NCBI GenBank assembly: GCA_029561465.1
Contig: JAKQIZ010000101.1
Location: 1-32,587, forward strand
DNA: 32,587 nucleotides
Source: Deltaproteobacteria bacterium
Lineage (GTDB): Bacteria; Desulfobacterota; Syntrophia; Syntrophales; UBA8958
Direction of reading: 5' to 3'
Shown in pieces: positions 16,792 through 24,127 of the stretch. The notes beneath the pieces were generated by a model. It saw only the letters and a program-made list of their open reading frames with translations, did not search any database and was not told where the DNA came from. How positions within the stretch are numbered: position 1 is the first letter of the stretch; the number at the start of each line of letters is the position of its first letter. Made by a program: the position numbers and the translations under genes.

Positions 16792-17881
16792 ATCTTTCCA
16801 CCAAATGATCCATAGTAAAGATTAATACGCCAATGATCAGACCGGAAGCGAGGGCGATAAACATCAGTTTCTCTCCCGGTCGGAAAAGTCTTTCGTTGAG
16901 ATAACGGTACAGGGCCAGGAAGTGAGACGTCGAAGCGGTGTTGCCGTACTCCTGGAGATTGACGACGATGTTTTTCGCCCGGACGCCGAAATAATGGGCC
17001 AGATGCTTGTCTCCCGAACGTATGGCCCGTATGGATGTCTGATGGGGAACGACATGATCGATATCTCCAAACTCCAGGCCCGCTTCTTTCAAGGCCTTCT
17101 CCAGAATAGGCGGCATATCGGCTATGGCCACCTGATGAATCTTGCGCGCATTGGTTACCATCTGGGCCCCGGGGGCACGAGGACAGGCCCAGCCGGTACA
17201 GAGATCGCTGTACCGGGCCAGGGTGATGAAATTGGACATCTTCAATTCCGCCTGCCCGACCTGAGATCTCTCCAGAATCACCGCCGCGCCGCAATCACCG
17301 ACGGTAAGCGACGCCAGTTGATCGCTGAAGATGGTCTTGACCCGGGGTACAGCGTTGCGGCTGATGGAAGTAATATTCTCCCCGGAGATGACCATTCCGC
17401 GCTTGATCACCCCGCGGCGGATGAAATCATTCAGGATGGAAACCCCCGTCAGCATCCCGGCACAGGCGTTGGCAATATCGAAGTTGAGGGCGTTATTCGC
17501 CCCTAGGGCTTCCTTGACGTAAAGGGACAGGGGCGGCTCGAAGACAAAGGCATTGCCGTCCTTGTATTTGGAAATGGAGCAGCAGATGATCATTTCCAGA
17601 TCCGCGGCCTGGTATGCGGAGTGTTTCAGGCAATCGCGAGCGGCGTCAAGGGAAAGGACATAGGAATCCTCCGTTTCCGAACATACCCGCCGTTCCCGGA
17701 TGCCCGTGAGCCGTTCCAGATCGAACTTCCCCCACATCTTCACCCCACTCATCAGGTCCCGGGTGGAAAGGCGTTGCTCGGGCACCTTGACGCCGATGCT
17801 TTCGAAGCGGCTGGAAAAAGGAGGCGATGATTGCTTCCCTGTTATCGGCGGCGTTTTTCCTTGCGTAGCTGCTGTCTTCAT
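16775..17881 (-). CDS. oleA: OleA-like ketosynthase with complete Cys-His-Asn triad
   Basis: 368 residues from ATG at 17879-17881. A KAS III/thiolase-fold protein with Cys140 in NFDIANACAGMLTG, His280 in VVPHQTS and Asn314 in EYGNTAST. Glu115 in VFEPPLS matches the position of the OleA glutamate that acts across the dimer interface. The spacing is very close to that of Xanthomonas OleA (Cys143, His285, Asn315, Glu117). OleA joins two fatty acyl-CoAs head to head, giving a 2-alkyl-3-keto acid. The frame stays open to a TTG at 17962, but that stretch contains the likely promoter, so the ATG is preferred; GGAGG lies 15 nt upstream, rather far. First gene of the ole operon. A plain FabH role is less likely because of the context and the Glu motif. 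Confidence 0.87.
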   Translation of the reverse strand: MKTAATQGKTPPITGKQSSPPFSSRFESIGVKVPEQRLSTRDLMSGVKMWGKFDLERLTGIRERRVCSETEDSYVLSLDAARDCLKHSAYQAADLEMIICCSISKYKDGNAFVFEPPLSLYVKEALGANNALNFDIANACAGMLTGVSILNDFIRRGVIKRGMVISGENITSISRNAVPRVKTIFSDQLASLTVGDCGAAVILERSQVGQAELKMSNFITLARYSDLCTGWACPRAPGAQMVTNARKIHQVAIADMPPILEKALKEAGLEFGDIDHVVPHQTSIRAIRSGDKHLAHYFGVRAKNIVVNLQEYGNTASTSHFLALYRYLNERLFRPGEKLMFIALASGLIIGVLIFTMDHLVERYGIEN

Positions 17882-17932
17882 GATCGGTGCGGCCCACCTC
17901 CGAGGAATGATAAGATAATTGGCATGTCTGAC

Positions 17933-17962
17933 AACATAATGTAAAGACCCCCGGCCTGTCAA
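17933..17962 (-). promoter_or_regulatory. Promoter of the ole operon
   Basis: On the - strand a perfect TTGACA (complement of 17957-17962) is followed after 18 nt by TATGTT (complement of 17933-17938, 4/6). Transcription would begin near 17926, giving a leader of about 45 nt before the oleA ATG. Confidence 0.5.
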
Positions 17963-17982
17963 CGGAAAAATCCAAAAAAACC

Positions 17983-18003
17983 AGCCAATTGTTAAGCCAA
18001 TTG
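17983..18003. promoter_or_regulatory. Candidate operator: paired AGCCAATTG repeats
   Basis: AGCCAATTG occurs at 17983-17991 and again at 17995-18003, 12 bp apart start to start, with a 3-bp spacer. Each contains the palindrome CAATTG. The pair lies between the -35 boxes of the divergent ole and phasin promoters and 4 bp from the latter, a place where one regulator could control both operons. Confidence 0.45.
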
Positions 18004-18007
18004 CTCA

Positions 18008-18035
18008 TTGACACGAACGGAGCACATAGTATATT
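18008..18035 (+). promoter_or_regulatory. Promoter of the phasin-like gene
   Basis: TTGACA (18008-18013, perfect) and TATATT (18030-18035, 5/6) are 16 nt apart. Transcription would begin near 18042, about 40 nt before the ATG at 18083. Confidence 0.6.
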
Positions 18036-18082
18036 TAAGGGCCAAAGTAAAAAGAGTTGAGGAATAAAAGGGGAGGCAAACC

Positions 18083-18460
18083 ATGCTGGATATGGCGAAA
18101 AAGGCGGCACTGATCGGCACGGGGATGGCCCTGGCGACAACGGACAAAATCCGGGAAGTCGTTGAAGATTTGACCCACAAGGGTGAATCCGCGCAAACGG
18201 ACGCGCAGACAGAGGCGCGAAAGGCGGTGGAAGTCCTGACCGAAAAGACCCGTCAGACCCGTGAGTCGATAGAAGGAGAGACGGAAAAGATAATGACGGA
18301 TTTCAGCGCCTTTTGGTACTACACCAACCTCGCGGACGAATTGGAGGAACGGGTGGAAAAGATTGTCGCCGTCATCTTGAAAAAACTCCATATCCCGGAG
18401 CGGCAGGAGCTGGAGGATATCAAGAAGCGGATTGAGAACATGGAAAGGGAAGAGGTCTGA
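18083..18460 (+). CDS. Phasin-like coiled-coil protein
   Basis: 125 residues. A short hydrophobic, Ala/Gly-rich N-terminus (about 1-20) is followed by long charged helices that look like coiled coil (about 20-75 and 85-125). The ending, LKKLHIPERQELEDIKKRIENME, resembles the COG3937 phasin-like proteins, which are proposed to coat polymer or lipid inclusions. GGGGAGG 7 nt before the ATG gives a strong start. It is divergent from the ole operon, with its own strong promoter, and heads a set with the LolA-like gene 48 bp downstream. A role in binding storage granules or hydrocarbon droplets is inference. Small coiled-coil proteins are easily misassigned, so the family call is moderate. Confidence 0.7.
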   Translation: MLDMAKKAALIGTGMALATTDKIREVVEDLTHKGESAQTDAQTEARKAVEVLTEKTRQTRESIEGETEKIMTDFSAFWYYTNLADELEERVEKIVAVILKKLHIPERQELEDIKKRIENMEREEV

Positions 18461-18508
18461 AGCATTATCGTTGAACAATCACGATCTTTTATTATGAGGA
18501 GGCGGGAA

Positions 18509-19321
18509 ATGGCAAAAAGGGCGATTATCTGGGTGTTCGGGATCTTGTTTCTGTTCAGTGCCGCCGGTGTATCGGCGCAGATGACGGGGCGGCAGGTCAT
18601 GGAGAAACAGAAGGAACGTCACAAGGTAAAGACGGAAATCGGCAAGGAAGACATGATGCTGGTGGAAAAGAGCGGCGCCAAGGAAAACCGCCAGGTGGTT
18701 CGTTACGCCAAGGAGGTGGGCAGGGATCTGCACCGTTATCTGGTGGTCTTCCATAGCCCTGGCGACATCCGGGGCACCGCCCTGCGCACTTGGGAAAAAA
18801 AGGGTGGCGACAATGACCAGTGGCTCTACTTGCCGGCGCAGAAGAAAGAGCAGCGTATCGCCAAGGCCGGTAAGAAAAATTACTTCATGGGTACCGATTT
18901 TACCTATGAAGACATGGAGCCGGAAGACCTGGACAACTTCAATTACAACATCATCCGCTCAGAACAGTTCAACCATGAAGGAAAGGCCCACGACTGCTAT
19001 GTAATCGAAGCCCTGCCCGCCAATGCAAAGAAAAAGAACGAGAGCGGTTATGCCAAACGGATCATGTGGATCGAAAAGGCCAACCTCACCACCCTGAAGA
19101 CGGATTTCTACGACAAGCGTAACAAGCACCAAAAAACCCAGTTCAACTATAAGTTCGAGACGATTTCCGGCACCGTCATGCGCCCGAAGCAGACCCTAAT
19201 GAACAATATCGAGAAAAACCACAAGACGGTGACGGCCACCAGAAACCGGCAGGTCAACATTAATCTTAGCGACGGCACCTTCACCGAGCAGTTCATAATC
19301 TCCGGGAAGCATCTTCAATAG
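18509..19321 (+). CDS. LolA-like outer-membrane lipoprotein-sorting protein (exported)
   Basis: 270 residues from ATG 18509, which has GAGGAGG 6 nt upstream; another ATG at 18494 overlaps that site and is less likely. A Sec signal peptide covers about 1-20 (cleavage likely near VSA-QM). The mature part has the pattern of the LolA_like (PF17131) group: QWLYLPAQKKEQRI, then NYFMGTDFTYEDMEPEDLDNFNY. Members of this group commonly accompany an outer-membrane barrel protein and an RND/MMPL transporter, and are thought to carry lipidic molecules across the periplasm. A barrel gene follows; no RND gene is within the window. It is not the housekeeping LolA by length or motif. Confidence 0.82.
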   Translation: MAKRAIIWVFGILFLFSAAGVSAQMTGRQVMEKQKERHKVKTEIGKEDMMLVEKSGAKENRQVVRYAKEVGRDLHRYLVVFHSPGDIRGTALRTWEKKGGDNDQWLYLPAQKKEQRIAKAGKKNYFMGTDFTYEDMEPEDLDNFNYNIIRSEQFNHEGKAHDCYVIEALPANAKKKNESGYAKRIMWIEKANLTTLKTDFYDKRNKHQKTQFNYKFETISGTVMRPKQTLMNNIEKNHKTVTATRNRQVNINLSDGTFTEQFIISGKHLQ

Positions 19322-19375
19322 CACGGAATAATCTCCCGGGGGACACGGTTTGCATTACGTTCTTTCAACAAAAAA

Positions 19376-19431
19376 CACCTGATGTCGGGAACCTGATCGT
19401 TTTCATTCGGAAGCATGGGAACGATCAGGTG
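19376..19431 (+). repeat. Inverted repeat with two alternative left arms
   Basis: AACGATCAGGT (19420-19430) can pair with ACCTGATCGTT (19391-19401, 11 bp, 18-nt loop), or its part ATCAGGTG (19424-19431) can pair with CACCTGAT (19376-19383, 8 bp). The pairings are mutually exclusive. The element lies about 50 nt before the barrel gene start, with no U tract, so it may be a leader switch, an operator or an RNA-stability hairpin. Confidence 0.45.
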
Positions 19432-19482
19432 CTTATACCTTTCATTCCTCATGACGGAGAAAAAACCGGGAGAATACTGCCT

Positions 19483-20970
19483 ATGGAGAAAGGCTGCCTG
19501 ATCAAAGGTTCCCTTGTCCTGCTGATCATCATTGTTTTTATCTGTCCCTCTCTCGCCGGGGCCCAGCCGCCCATGGATCTGCAGCAGGACGATCTCCTCA
19601 AAGAGATGGAAAAGGTCTCAGAAGAGGGTGATCAAGGGGCGACACCTGCCGCCACGCCGACCAAACCGGCAACAATCCTCTCGAAACTGGTCGATAATTT
19701 TCACGGCAGTCTCCGCCTCCGGGGGATGCATTTTTGGCAGAACCCCCCGGACCGGGAGGGGGCGGACAACCGCAACGACTTCGGGAACACCCTGCTGAAG
19801 ATATCCGACAAGACGGGATATAAAAACCTCGATTTGAATATCGGCGCGTGGGTGGAATACGGAAACGAGGAAAACACCTATTCCGGCACGGTGTTCAGCG
19901 AATTCTGGCAGGATCTGGATCGACGGCGGCGGATCTTCTACATCAACGATCTCTACCTCAACTACAGCCGCGATAACTTCAATTTTCTGGTAGGCAAGAA
20001 GACTATCACCAACGGTATGTCAACCCTCTACCTGCCCTCGGACCGGATGCGTCCCCAGGACCTGAACGACCCCCTGGACGTGAAGGATCTCAACATCTGG
20101 CAGGCGAAGCTGGACTGGGAGGTCGCCGAATCTTCAACGATGACCCTGGCCTTCCTGCCGGTTTACCAACCCCAGAAACAGCCCAGTGAGACTTCCCGCT
20201 GGATGGGGGAACGCAAACAGGGGGACAACACGGAATTCGATCTCTACGATGCGGGCAATGTCAACATGAAAGACGACGTCGCCAAGGTTACGGATACGAA
20301 TTTCGGTTATTTCGCCCGTTTCAAGAAGAAAGGATTTCACGGCTGGGACTTCTTCGCCTCCTTCTACCACGGGCCCAATCCCTTCTGGGTCGTCCGTGAA
20401 GAAAGGATTCCGGGGCCGTTCCCCGGAATTACCTTGATTCAACGCGTCAAGGAGGTAGTCAAGGTGGATGATTACGCCGCCGGCTTCTCCACTACCTATG
20501 AAAGCTGGGAGTTCCACGGCGAGTTGGTCTATAATTACAGCTATGACCGCAAGGACGACGATTATTTCAACTATGTCGCCGGTTTCACCTATACCTTCGA
20601 CGATTTTGCCAAAAAGATCTGGCTGGAAAAGATCGATGTCACCGTGGAATATGCCAACGAGATCATCACGAGATTCCAGAACGCCGAAAACTACGTGGCC
20701 AGTTCCAAAAAATCGCGTCTAGGCCGCAACGACATCCTGAGCCGGATAAATTTCGAGTACAGCAACAAGCTGTCTTTCCAGTTTATATGTAATTTCCAGC
20801 TCACCCGGGGAGAAGAGGGGCGGTTTCAAAGACTGGAGGCAAAATACAAATTACGGGACGGTCTCATCACTAAACTTGCCGGAGAATTTTTCGGCGGTCA
20901 ATCGGACAGTATGTACGGCCGCTGGGTCCGCAACGACAGGATCATCTTGGAAATGGAATACAGTTTTTAA
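19483..20970 (+). CDS. Outer-membrane beta-barrel protein (DUF1302-like)
   Basis: About 495 residues from ATG 19483. A signal peptide with a long hydrophobic core covers residues 1-28 (cut near LAGAQ). Then come a short acidic and Ala/Pro-rich linker (about 30-60) and alternating strand-like segments to the C-terminus, which ends EMEYSF with the terminal Phe expected of barrel proteins. The stretch FNFLVGKKTITNG with MRPQDLNDPLDVKDLNIW resembles DUF1302-type proteins. Such proteins often pair with LolA-like and RND genes; here it follows the LolA-like gene. An open frame reaches 19429 upstream, but the added residues break the signal peptide and run into the inverted repeat. Substrate unknown; export of a lipid or hydrocarbon is a guess from position. 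Confidence 0.8.
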   Translation: MEKGCLIKGSLVLLIIIVFICPSLAGAQPPMDLQQDDLLKEMEKVSEEGDQGATPAATPTKPATILSKLVDNFHGSLRLRGMHFWQNPPDREGADNRNDFGNTLLKISDKTGYKNLDLNIGAWVEYGNEENTYSGTVFSEFWQDLDRRRRIFYINDLYLNYSRDNFNFLVGKKTITNGMSTLYLPSDRMRPQDLNDPLDVKDLNIWQAKLDWEVAESSTMTLAFLPVYQPQKQPSETSRWMGERKQGDNTEFDLYDAGNVNMKDDVAKVTDTNFGYFARFKKKGFHGWDFFASFYHGPNPFWVVREERIPGPFPGITLIQRVKEVVKVDDYAAGFSTTYESWEFHGELVYNYSYDRKDDDYFNYVAGFTYTFDDFAKKIWLEKIDVTVEYANEIITRFQNAENYVASSKKSRLGRNDILSRINFEYSNKLSFQFICNFQLTRGEEGRFQRLEAKYKLRDGLITKLAGEFFGGQSDSMYGRWVRNDRIILEMEYSF

Positions 20971-21050
20971 ACCGGCCCCAGAGATCCCCTTACCGCATAT
21001 CGGTGCCGAGCACGGTCTCAATCCCAATCCTGGGTCAGGACGCGCGCATC

Positions 21051-21073
21051 CTTCCTGAACTGAGATCAGGAGG
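21051..21073. terminator. Hairpin between convergent genes
   Basis: CTTCCTGA (21051-21058) pairs with TCAGGAGG (21066-21073), with one G-T pair, around a 7-nt loop. It lies between the ends of the barrel gene and the inositol-phosphatase gene and overlaps the latter's stop. No clear T tract follows on either strand. Confidence 0.3.
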
Positions 21074-21893
21074 TCTTGTCCACCCCCTGTAGAACGGACA
21101 GGATTTGGTCATGGATCAGCCCATTCGAGGCAACGACATGAGGAGAAGTAAGCAGGAAGGCCTCCCCCCGCAGATCCGTGACGGTCCCGCCGGCTTCCCG
21201 GACCAGCAGGCAGCCGGCGGCCGTATCCCAGGGGTGGAGCTTGAGCTCCCAGAAACCGTCAAATCGTCCGGCCGCCACATAGGCAAGGTCCAGAGCGGCG
21301 GAACCGGCGCGGCGGATGGCTTGGACCTCCACGGCCATGGCCTGAAAGAAATTCATGTTGTTTTCCTGACTCCAGCGGATATCGTAAGGAAAACCCGTGG
21401 CAAGGAGACCCTCCGAAAGGATTCCCGTTTTCGACACGACCAGGGATCGATCGTTGAGATAAGCGCCCCGGCCTGCTTCCGCAACAAACATCTCCTCTAG
21501 CATGGGATTGTATACCACCCCTAAGATACAATTTCCTTCCCATTCCAAGGCGATGGAGACGCAAAATACAGGATATCCGTGGGCGTAGTTGGTCGTTCCG
21601 TCCAAAGGGTCGATGATCCACCGGTATGGAGAACCCGTCGTAAACGCCGCGGATTCTTCCGCCAAGATATCATGATGGGGATATTGCCTGTGAATGGCGC
21701 CGACGATCATATCTTCCGCTTGTTGATCCGCTTCGGTGACAATGTCGATCACCCCTTTGAACCGAACCTGGTGGCGGTTGTTTAGATTGTCTCTTAGATA
21801 CCGGCCGGCTTCGGCGGCTACCGCCATCGCAAAGTACCGGTAGGCGCCTTCGACACCGTCCGTCTGCTCCGGACATCGTTTCATCCTCATCAT
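21066..21893 (-). CDS. Inositol-monophosphatase family protein
   Basis: About 275 residues, typical for the family. The metal-binding motifs are present: DIVTEAD, the EES Glu pair, WIIDPLDGTTNYAHG (motif A) and HPWDTAAGCLLVREAGG (motif B). Enzymes of this family dephosphorylate inositol-1-phosphate, NADP, fructose-1,6-bisphosphate or similar sugars with Mg2+; sequence alone does not decide between them. The start is ambiguous among closely spaced codons: ATG at 21891-21893 is chosen because GAGGAG lies 10 nt upstream, while a TTG two codons earlier and ATGs a few codons later also fit. It is convergent with the barrel gene and stands alone on its strand. Confidence 0.92.
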   Translation of the reverse strand: MMRMKRCPEQTDGVEGAYRYFAMAVAAEAGRYLRDNLNNRHQVRFKGVIDIVTEADQQAEDMIVGAIHRQYPHHDILAEESAAFTTGSPYRWIIDPLDGTTNYAHGYPVFCVSIALEWEGNCILGVVYNPMLEEMFVAEAGRGAYLNDRSLVVSKTGILSEGLLATGFPYDIRWSQENNMNFFQAMAVEVQAIRRAGSAALDLAYVAAGRFDGFWELKLHPWDTAAGCLLVREAGGTVTDLRGEAFLLTSPHVVASNGLIHDQILSVLQGVDKTS

Positions 21894-21933
21894 TATCAAA
21901 CATCTCCTCGGTTAAGTTGAACCTTTATTTCCA

Positions 21934-21971
21934 CCCCGGCAAGTGGGACGCGTTAACGCCTTTTGCCGGGG
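21934..21971. repeat. Nested inverted repeat upstream of the inositol-phosphatase gene
   Basis: CCCCGGCAA (21934-21942) pairs with TTGCCGGGG (21963-21971), and the 20-nt loop contains the palindrome GCGTTAACGC. It lies 41 bp upstream of the inositol-phosphatase start in the divergent gap, so it may be an operator or a leader hairpin. Confidence 0.4.
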
Positions 21972-22179
21972 ATTCTCACCCACCCGGATTTAGATCCAGC
22001 AGACCCCGCCCGGACAGCGATCACTGACGGCGAAACCGCCTCAAAACCAGATCGTCAATTTGTTTGCACGGCTGTATCATTGATGCTAAGTAATGGCAAG
22101 GATTGACGCATAAATCGGCTGGCCGCATTGATTGCGGCGGCCTCAGGGGTAAACAATCGGATAAGGTAACCATTGAATA

Positions 22180-23034
22180 ATGAAGGAAAACCAGGATAAA
22201 GATAAAAATACTACGCAAATGGAACCGGCAACCATCGACACGGAATCCATGTATCCTGACCTCCGGGGCATCCGCAAAGCCAAAGGGCTCTCTCTTAAGG
22301 ATGTCTATGAAGAAACGCGGATTACATCTACCAATCTGGAAGCCATCGAAGCAGGCCGATTCAATGCACTGCCCGAACCGGTTTACACCCGCATGTTCAT
22401 CAAGAACTACACCCGATATCTTGAGGTGGATGGCGCCCCCGTTCTAAAGAGATATGAAGCTTATCTCGCCTTTCAGCACAAACCAACAGGTCGCCCCACG
22501 GAAAAGAGGCGGGACGAACAGCCGGTAAAAAAAGGTAAGAAGAAATACCTCCTCGGTTCTTTTCTTGCCCTTGGTCTGTTGGTCGTTATAGTCGCCGGAA
22601 TCTTTTTCCACGGCGCCGAATCCCCTGATCACGTTCCCTTCCCCCCTGGCGTTCAAAAGGCGCCGCCCAACCGGGAGGCCCAACATCCCTCCCCCCTTCC
22701 ACCGTCAATGCCGAAGGAGCGGATGGCCGTAACCACTCTTTCCCCCTCTCCGCCGGCAGGACCGTCCACCCCGTCAACTCCGCCGCCGGGTTCGGCTGAC
22801 AAGGACTTGATGCTGAGCATCGCGGCTACGGAGAAAACCTGGCTTCGGATAACCTCAGACGGCGGTAAAGCGGAAGAATTGATGCTGAGAAAGGGGGAGG
22901 CCATCGAACGTACGGCCCGGAAAGCCTTTCAGATCACTGTCGGCAATGCCGGGGGGGTTCAAGTCCGGTTTCAAGGGAAACAGCTCCCCGATCTGGGGAA
23001 ACGCGGGGAGGTAAAGCATCTGAAACTGACGTGA
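22180..23034 (+). CDS. rodZ: RodZ-like protein (HTH, membrane segment, DUF4115)
   Basis: 284 residues with the RodZ layout. A cytoplasmic helix-turn-helix (about 28-95, with IRKAKGLSLKDVYEETRITSTNLEAIE and YTRMFIKNYTRYL) is followed by a Lys-rich stop-transfer stretch, one membrane segment (about 123-143) and a Pro/Ser-rich periplasmic linker (about 148-208). The end is a DUF4115-like domain (about 209-284, TEKTWLRITSDGGKAEELML). RodZ links MreB filaments to the membrane in rod-shape control. In desulfobacterial genomes proteins of this plan are often simply called helix-turn-helix domain proteins, so the functional call is moderate. The ribosome-binding site before ATG 22180 is weak. tatA follows after 145 bp. 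Confidence 0.82.
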   Translation: MKENQDKDKNTTQMEPATIDTESMYPDLRGIRKAKGLSLKDVYEETRITSTNLEAIEAGRFNALPEPVYTRMFIKNYTRYLEVDGAPVLKRYEAYLAFQHKPTGRPTEKRRDEQPVKKGKKKYLLGSFLALGLLVVIVAGIFFHGAESPDHVPFPPGVQKAPPNREAQHPSPLPPSMPKERMAVTTLSPSPPAGPSTPSTPPPGSADKDLMLSIAATEKTWLRITSDGGKAEELMLRKGEAIERTARKAFQITVGNAGGVQVRFQGKQLPDLGKRGEVKHLKLT

Positions 23035-23109
23035 GGTCGTCACGCCATTTCACGTCACGGCAGCCAGGACATGTGGACGGGTGGTCGTGCCGATTGAGTG
23101 CCGAAAGAT

Positions 23110-23138
23110 TTGACAACCCCGGCACAATGTTTTAAAGA
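23110..23138 (+). promoter_or_regulatory. Putative tatA promoter
   Basis: A perfect TTGACA (23110-23115) and TAAAGA (23133-23138) are 17 nt apart. The -10 match is weak (3/6). Transcription would start about 35 nt before the tatA ATG. Confidence 0.4.
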
Positions 23139-23179
23139 CGTTTCGGAAGCAAACTCAACCTCCAGAAAGGAGTCCTGAT

Positions 23180-23365
23180 ATGTTTGGTATCGGCATGCCG
23201 GAATTGCTCGTTATTCTGGTGATCATCCTGATAATATTCGGGGCCGGGAAACTCCCGGAAATCGGCGGGGCTATCGGGAAGGGCATCAAGAATTTCAAGA
23301 AGGCGACCCGGGAACCCGAAGAAATCGACGCTACCCCGGAAAACAAAAAAATCGAACCCAAGTGA
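23180..23365 (+). CDS. tatA: TatA/TatE, twin-arginine translocase subunit
   Basis: 61 residues. One N-terminal membrane helix (about 5-22, [24 protein letters not shown]) is followed by the FGAGKLPE hinge and an amphipathic helix ([14 protein letters not shown]), then a short charged tail. This is the standard TatA plan, slightly short. TatA oligomers form the conduit for folded proteins in the Tat system. AAAGGAG lies upstream of the ATG at a good distance. No tatB or tatC adjoins it, a common arrangement in desulfobacterial genomes, where a TatA/E is encoded alone. Confidence 0.93.
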   Translation: MFGIGMPELLVILVIILIIFGAGKLPEIGGAIGKGIKNFKKATREPEEIDATPENKKIEPK

Positions 23366-23689
23366 CACCTCGGGAGCGGCATACGGGTCCTTGGCGGAAG
23401 GCGGCGGCGCGGGTGCGCTATGCCAGTTCGGCCCGGGGGTGAATAAAATGACCCGCGCCTGACCGGGAACACCGCAAAGTCCATGGCAACGGGATGCCGA
23501 GATATTCAAGTCAGCGATGCCCTTACGATCAAGTCCGGAATTACGGGGAAAGATATATCATTAAAATTCTTGGAAGGTGGCAAGCAGTAAATCATCGCCG
23601 CCCCAACCCGCTTCCCTGATCAATACCAAAATGCCTGCCAGGCTCGGACCTGGCAGGCATTAGTTTACATACCTTCCTTAAGGTAGCCG
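23366..23689. other. Intergenic region between convergent tatA and ssb
   Basis: These 324 bp hold no convincing gene. The tatA-proximal part is GC-rich and contains CGCGGGT (from about 23408) that could pair distantly with ACCCGCG (about 23451). The far end has two hairpins that serve ssb. I saw no tRNA or riboswitch here. Confidence 0.5.
23630..23661 (-). terminator. Strong hairpin downstream of ssb
   Basis: AATGCCTGCCAGG (23630-23642) and CCTGGCAGGCATT (23649-23661) pair over 13 bp around a 6-nt loop. On the - strand the stem is followed by TTGGTATTG after the arm's own TT, so it fits best as the ssb terminator. A smaller hairpin, TACCTT-CCTT-AAGGTA (23670-23685), sits between it and the ssb stop. 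Confidence 0.65.
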
Positions 23690-24109
23690 CTAAAAAGGCA
23701 CGTCGTCACCGGGAAGGGATTCCGGACTGAAATAGGACGGCGCCGGCGCTTCGGCGGCATTAGCCGCCGGTCCTTTCTGCTGGCCCTTTGCTTCCAGCAT
23801 CTGCATATTGCCGGCAATGATCTCGGTAGTATAACGTTTCACCCCCTCCTTGTCTTCCCATGCCCGGGTCTGGATCCTTCCCTCGATAAAGACCAGCCGG
23901 CCTTTAGTTAGATAACTATTGCATATCTCGGCGAGTTTTCCAAAGGTAACTATGCGATGCCACTCGGTCTTTTGAATCCGCTCTCCATTTTTGTCCTTTC
24001 TTTGCTCATCCGTGGCGAGGTTAAAATTGGTTATCATTAACCCATCGGGTGTGTAGCGAACTTCCGGGTCGCCCCCCAGTCTGCCGACAAGAATAACTTT
24101 ATTGATCAT
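23690..24109 (-). CDS. ssb: Single-stranded DNA-binding protein
   Basis: 139 residues. The N-terminal OB-fold (about 1-105) opens with [23 protein letters not shown] and includes [21 protein letters not shown] and [17 protein letters not shown], standard for bacterial SSB. A short flexible tail rich in Ala, Pro and Gly leads to the acidic tip DDVPF, which recruits replication and repair proteins. The protein is somewhat short compared with E. coli SSB (178) because of the compact tail. AAGGAGGG just before the ATG gives a very strong start. It is divergent from lysS and read alone. Confidence 0.97.
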   Translation of the reverse strand: MINKVILVGRLGGDPEVRYTPDGLMITNFNLATDEQRKDKNGERIQKTEWHRIVTFGKLAEICNSYLTKGRLVFIEGRIQTRAWEDKEGVKRYTTEIIAGNMQMLEAKGQQKGPAANAAEAPAPSYFSPESLPGDDVPF

Positions 24110-24127
24110 AAGCCCTCCTTATATATG

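Noticed and set aside
15904-17881. The two ketosynthase genes as one gene broken by a frameshift
   Set aside because: Each has its own nucleophile-Cys motif, Glu motif and C-terminal strands, so they are two complete folds and not halves of one.
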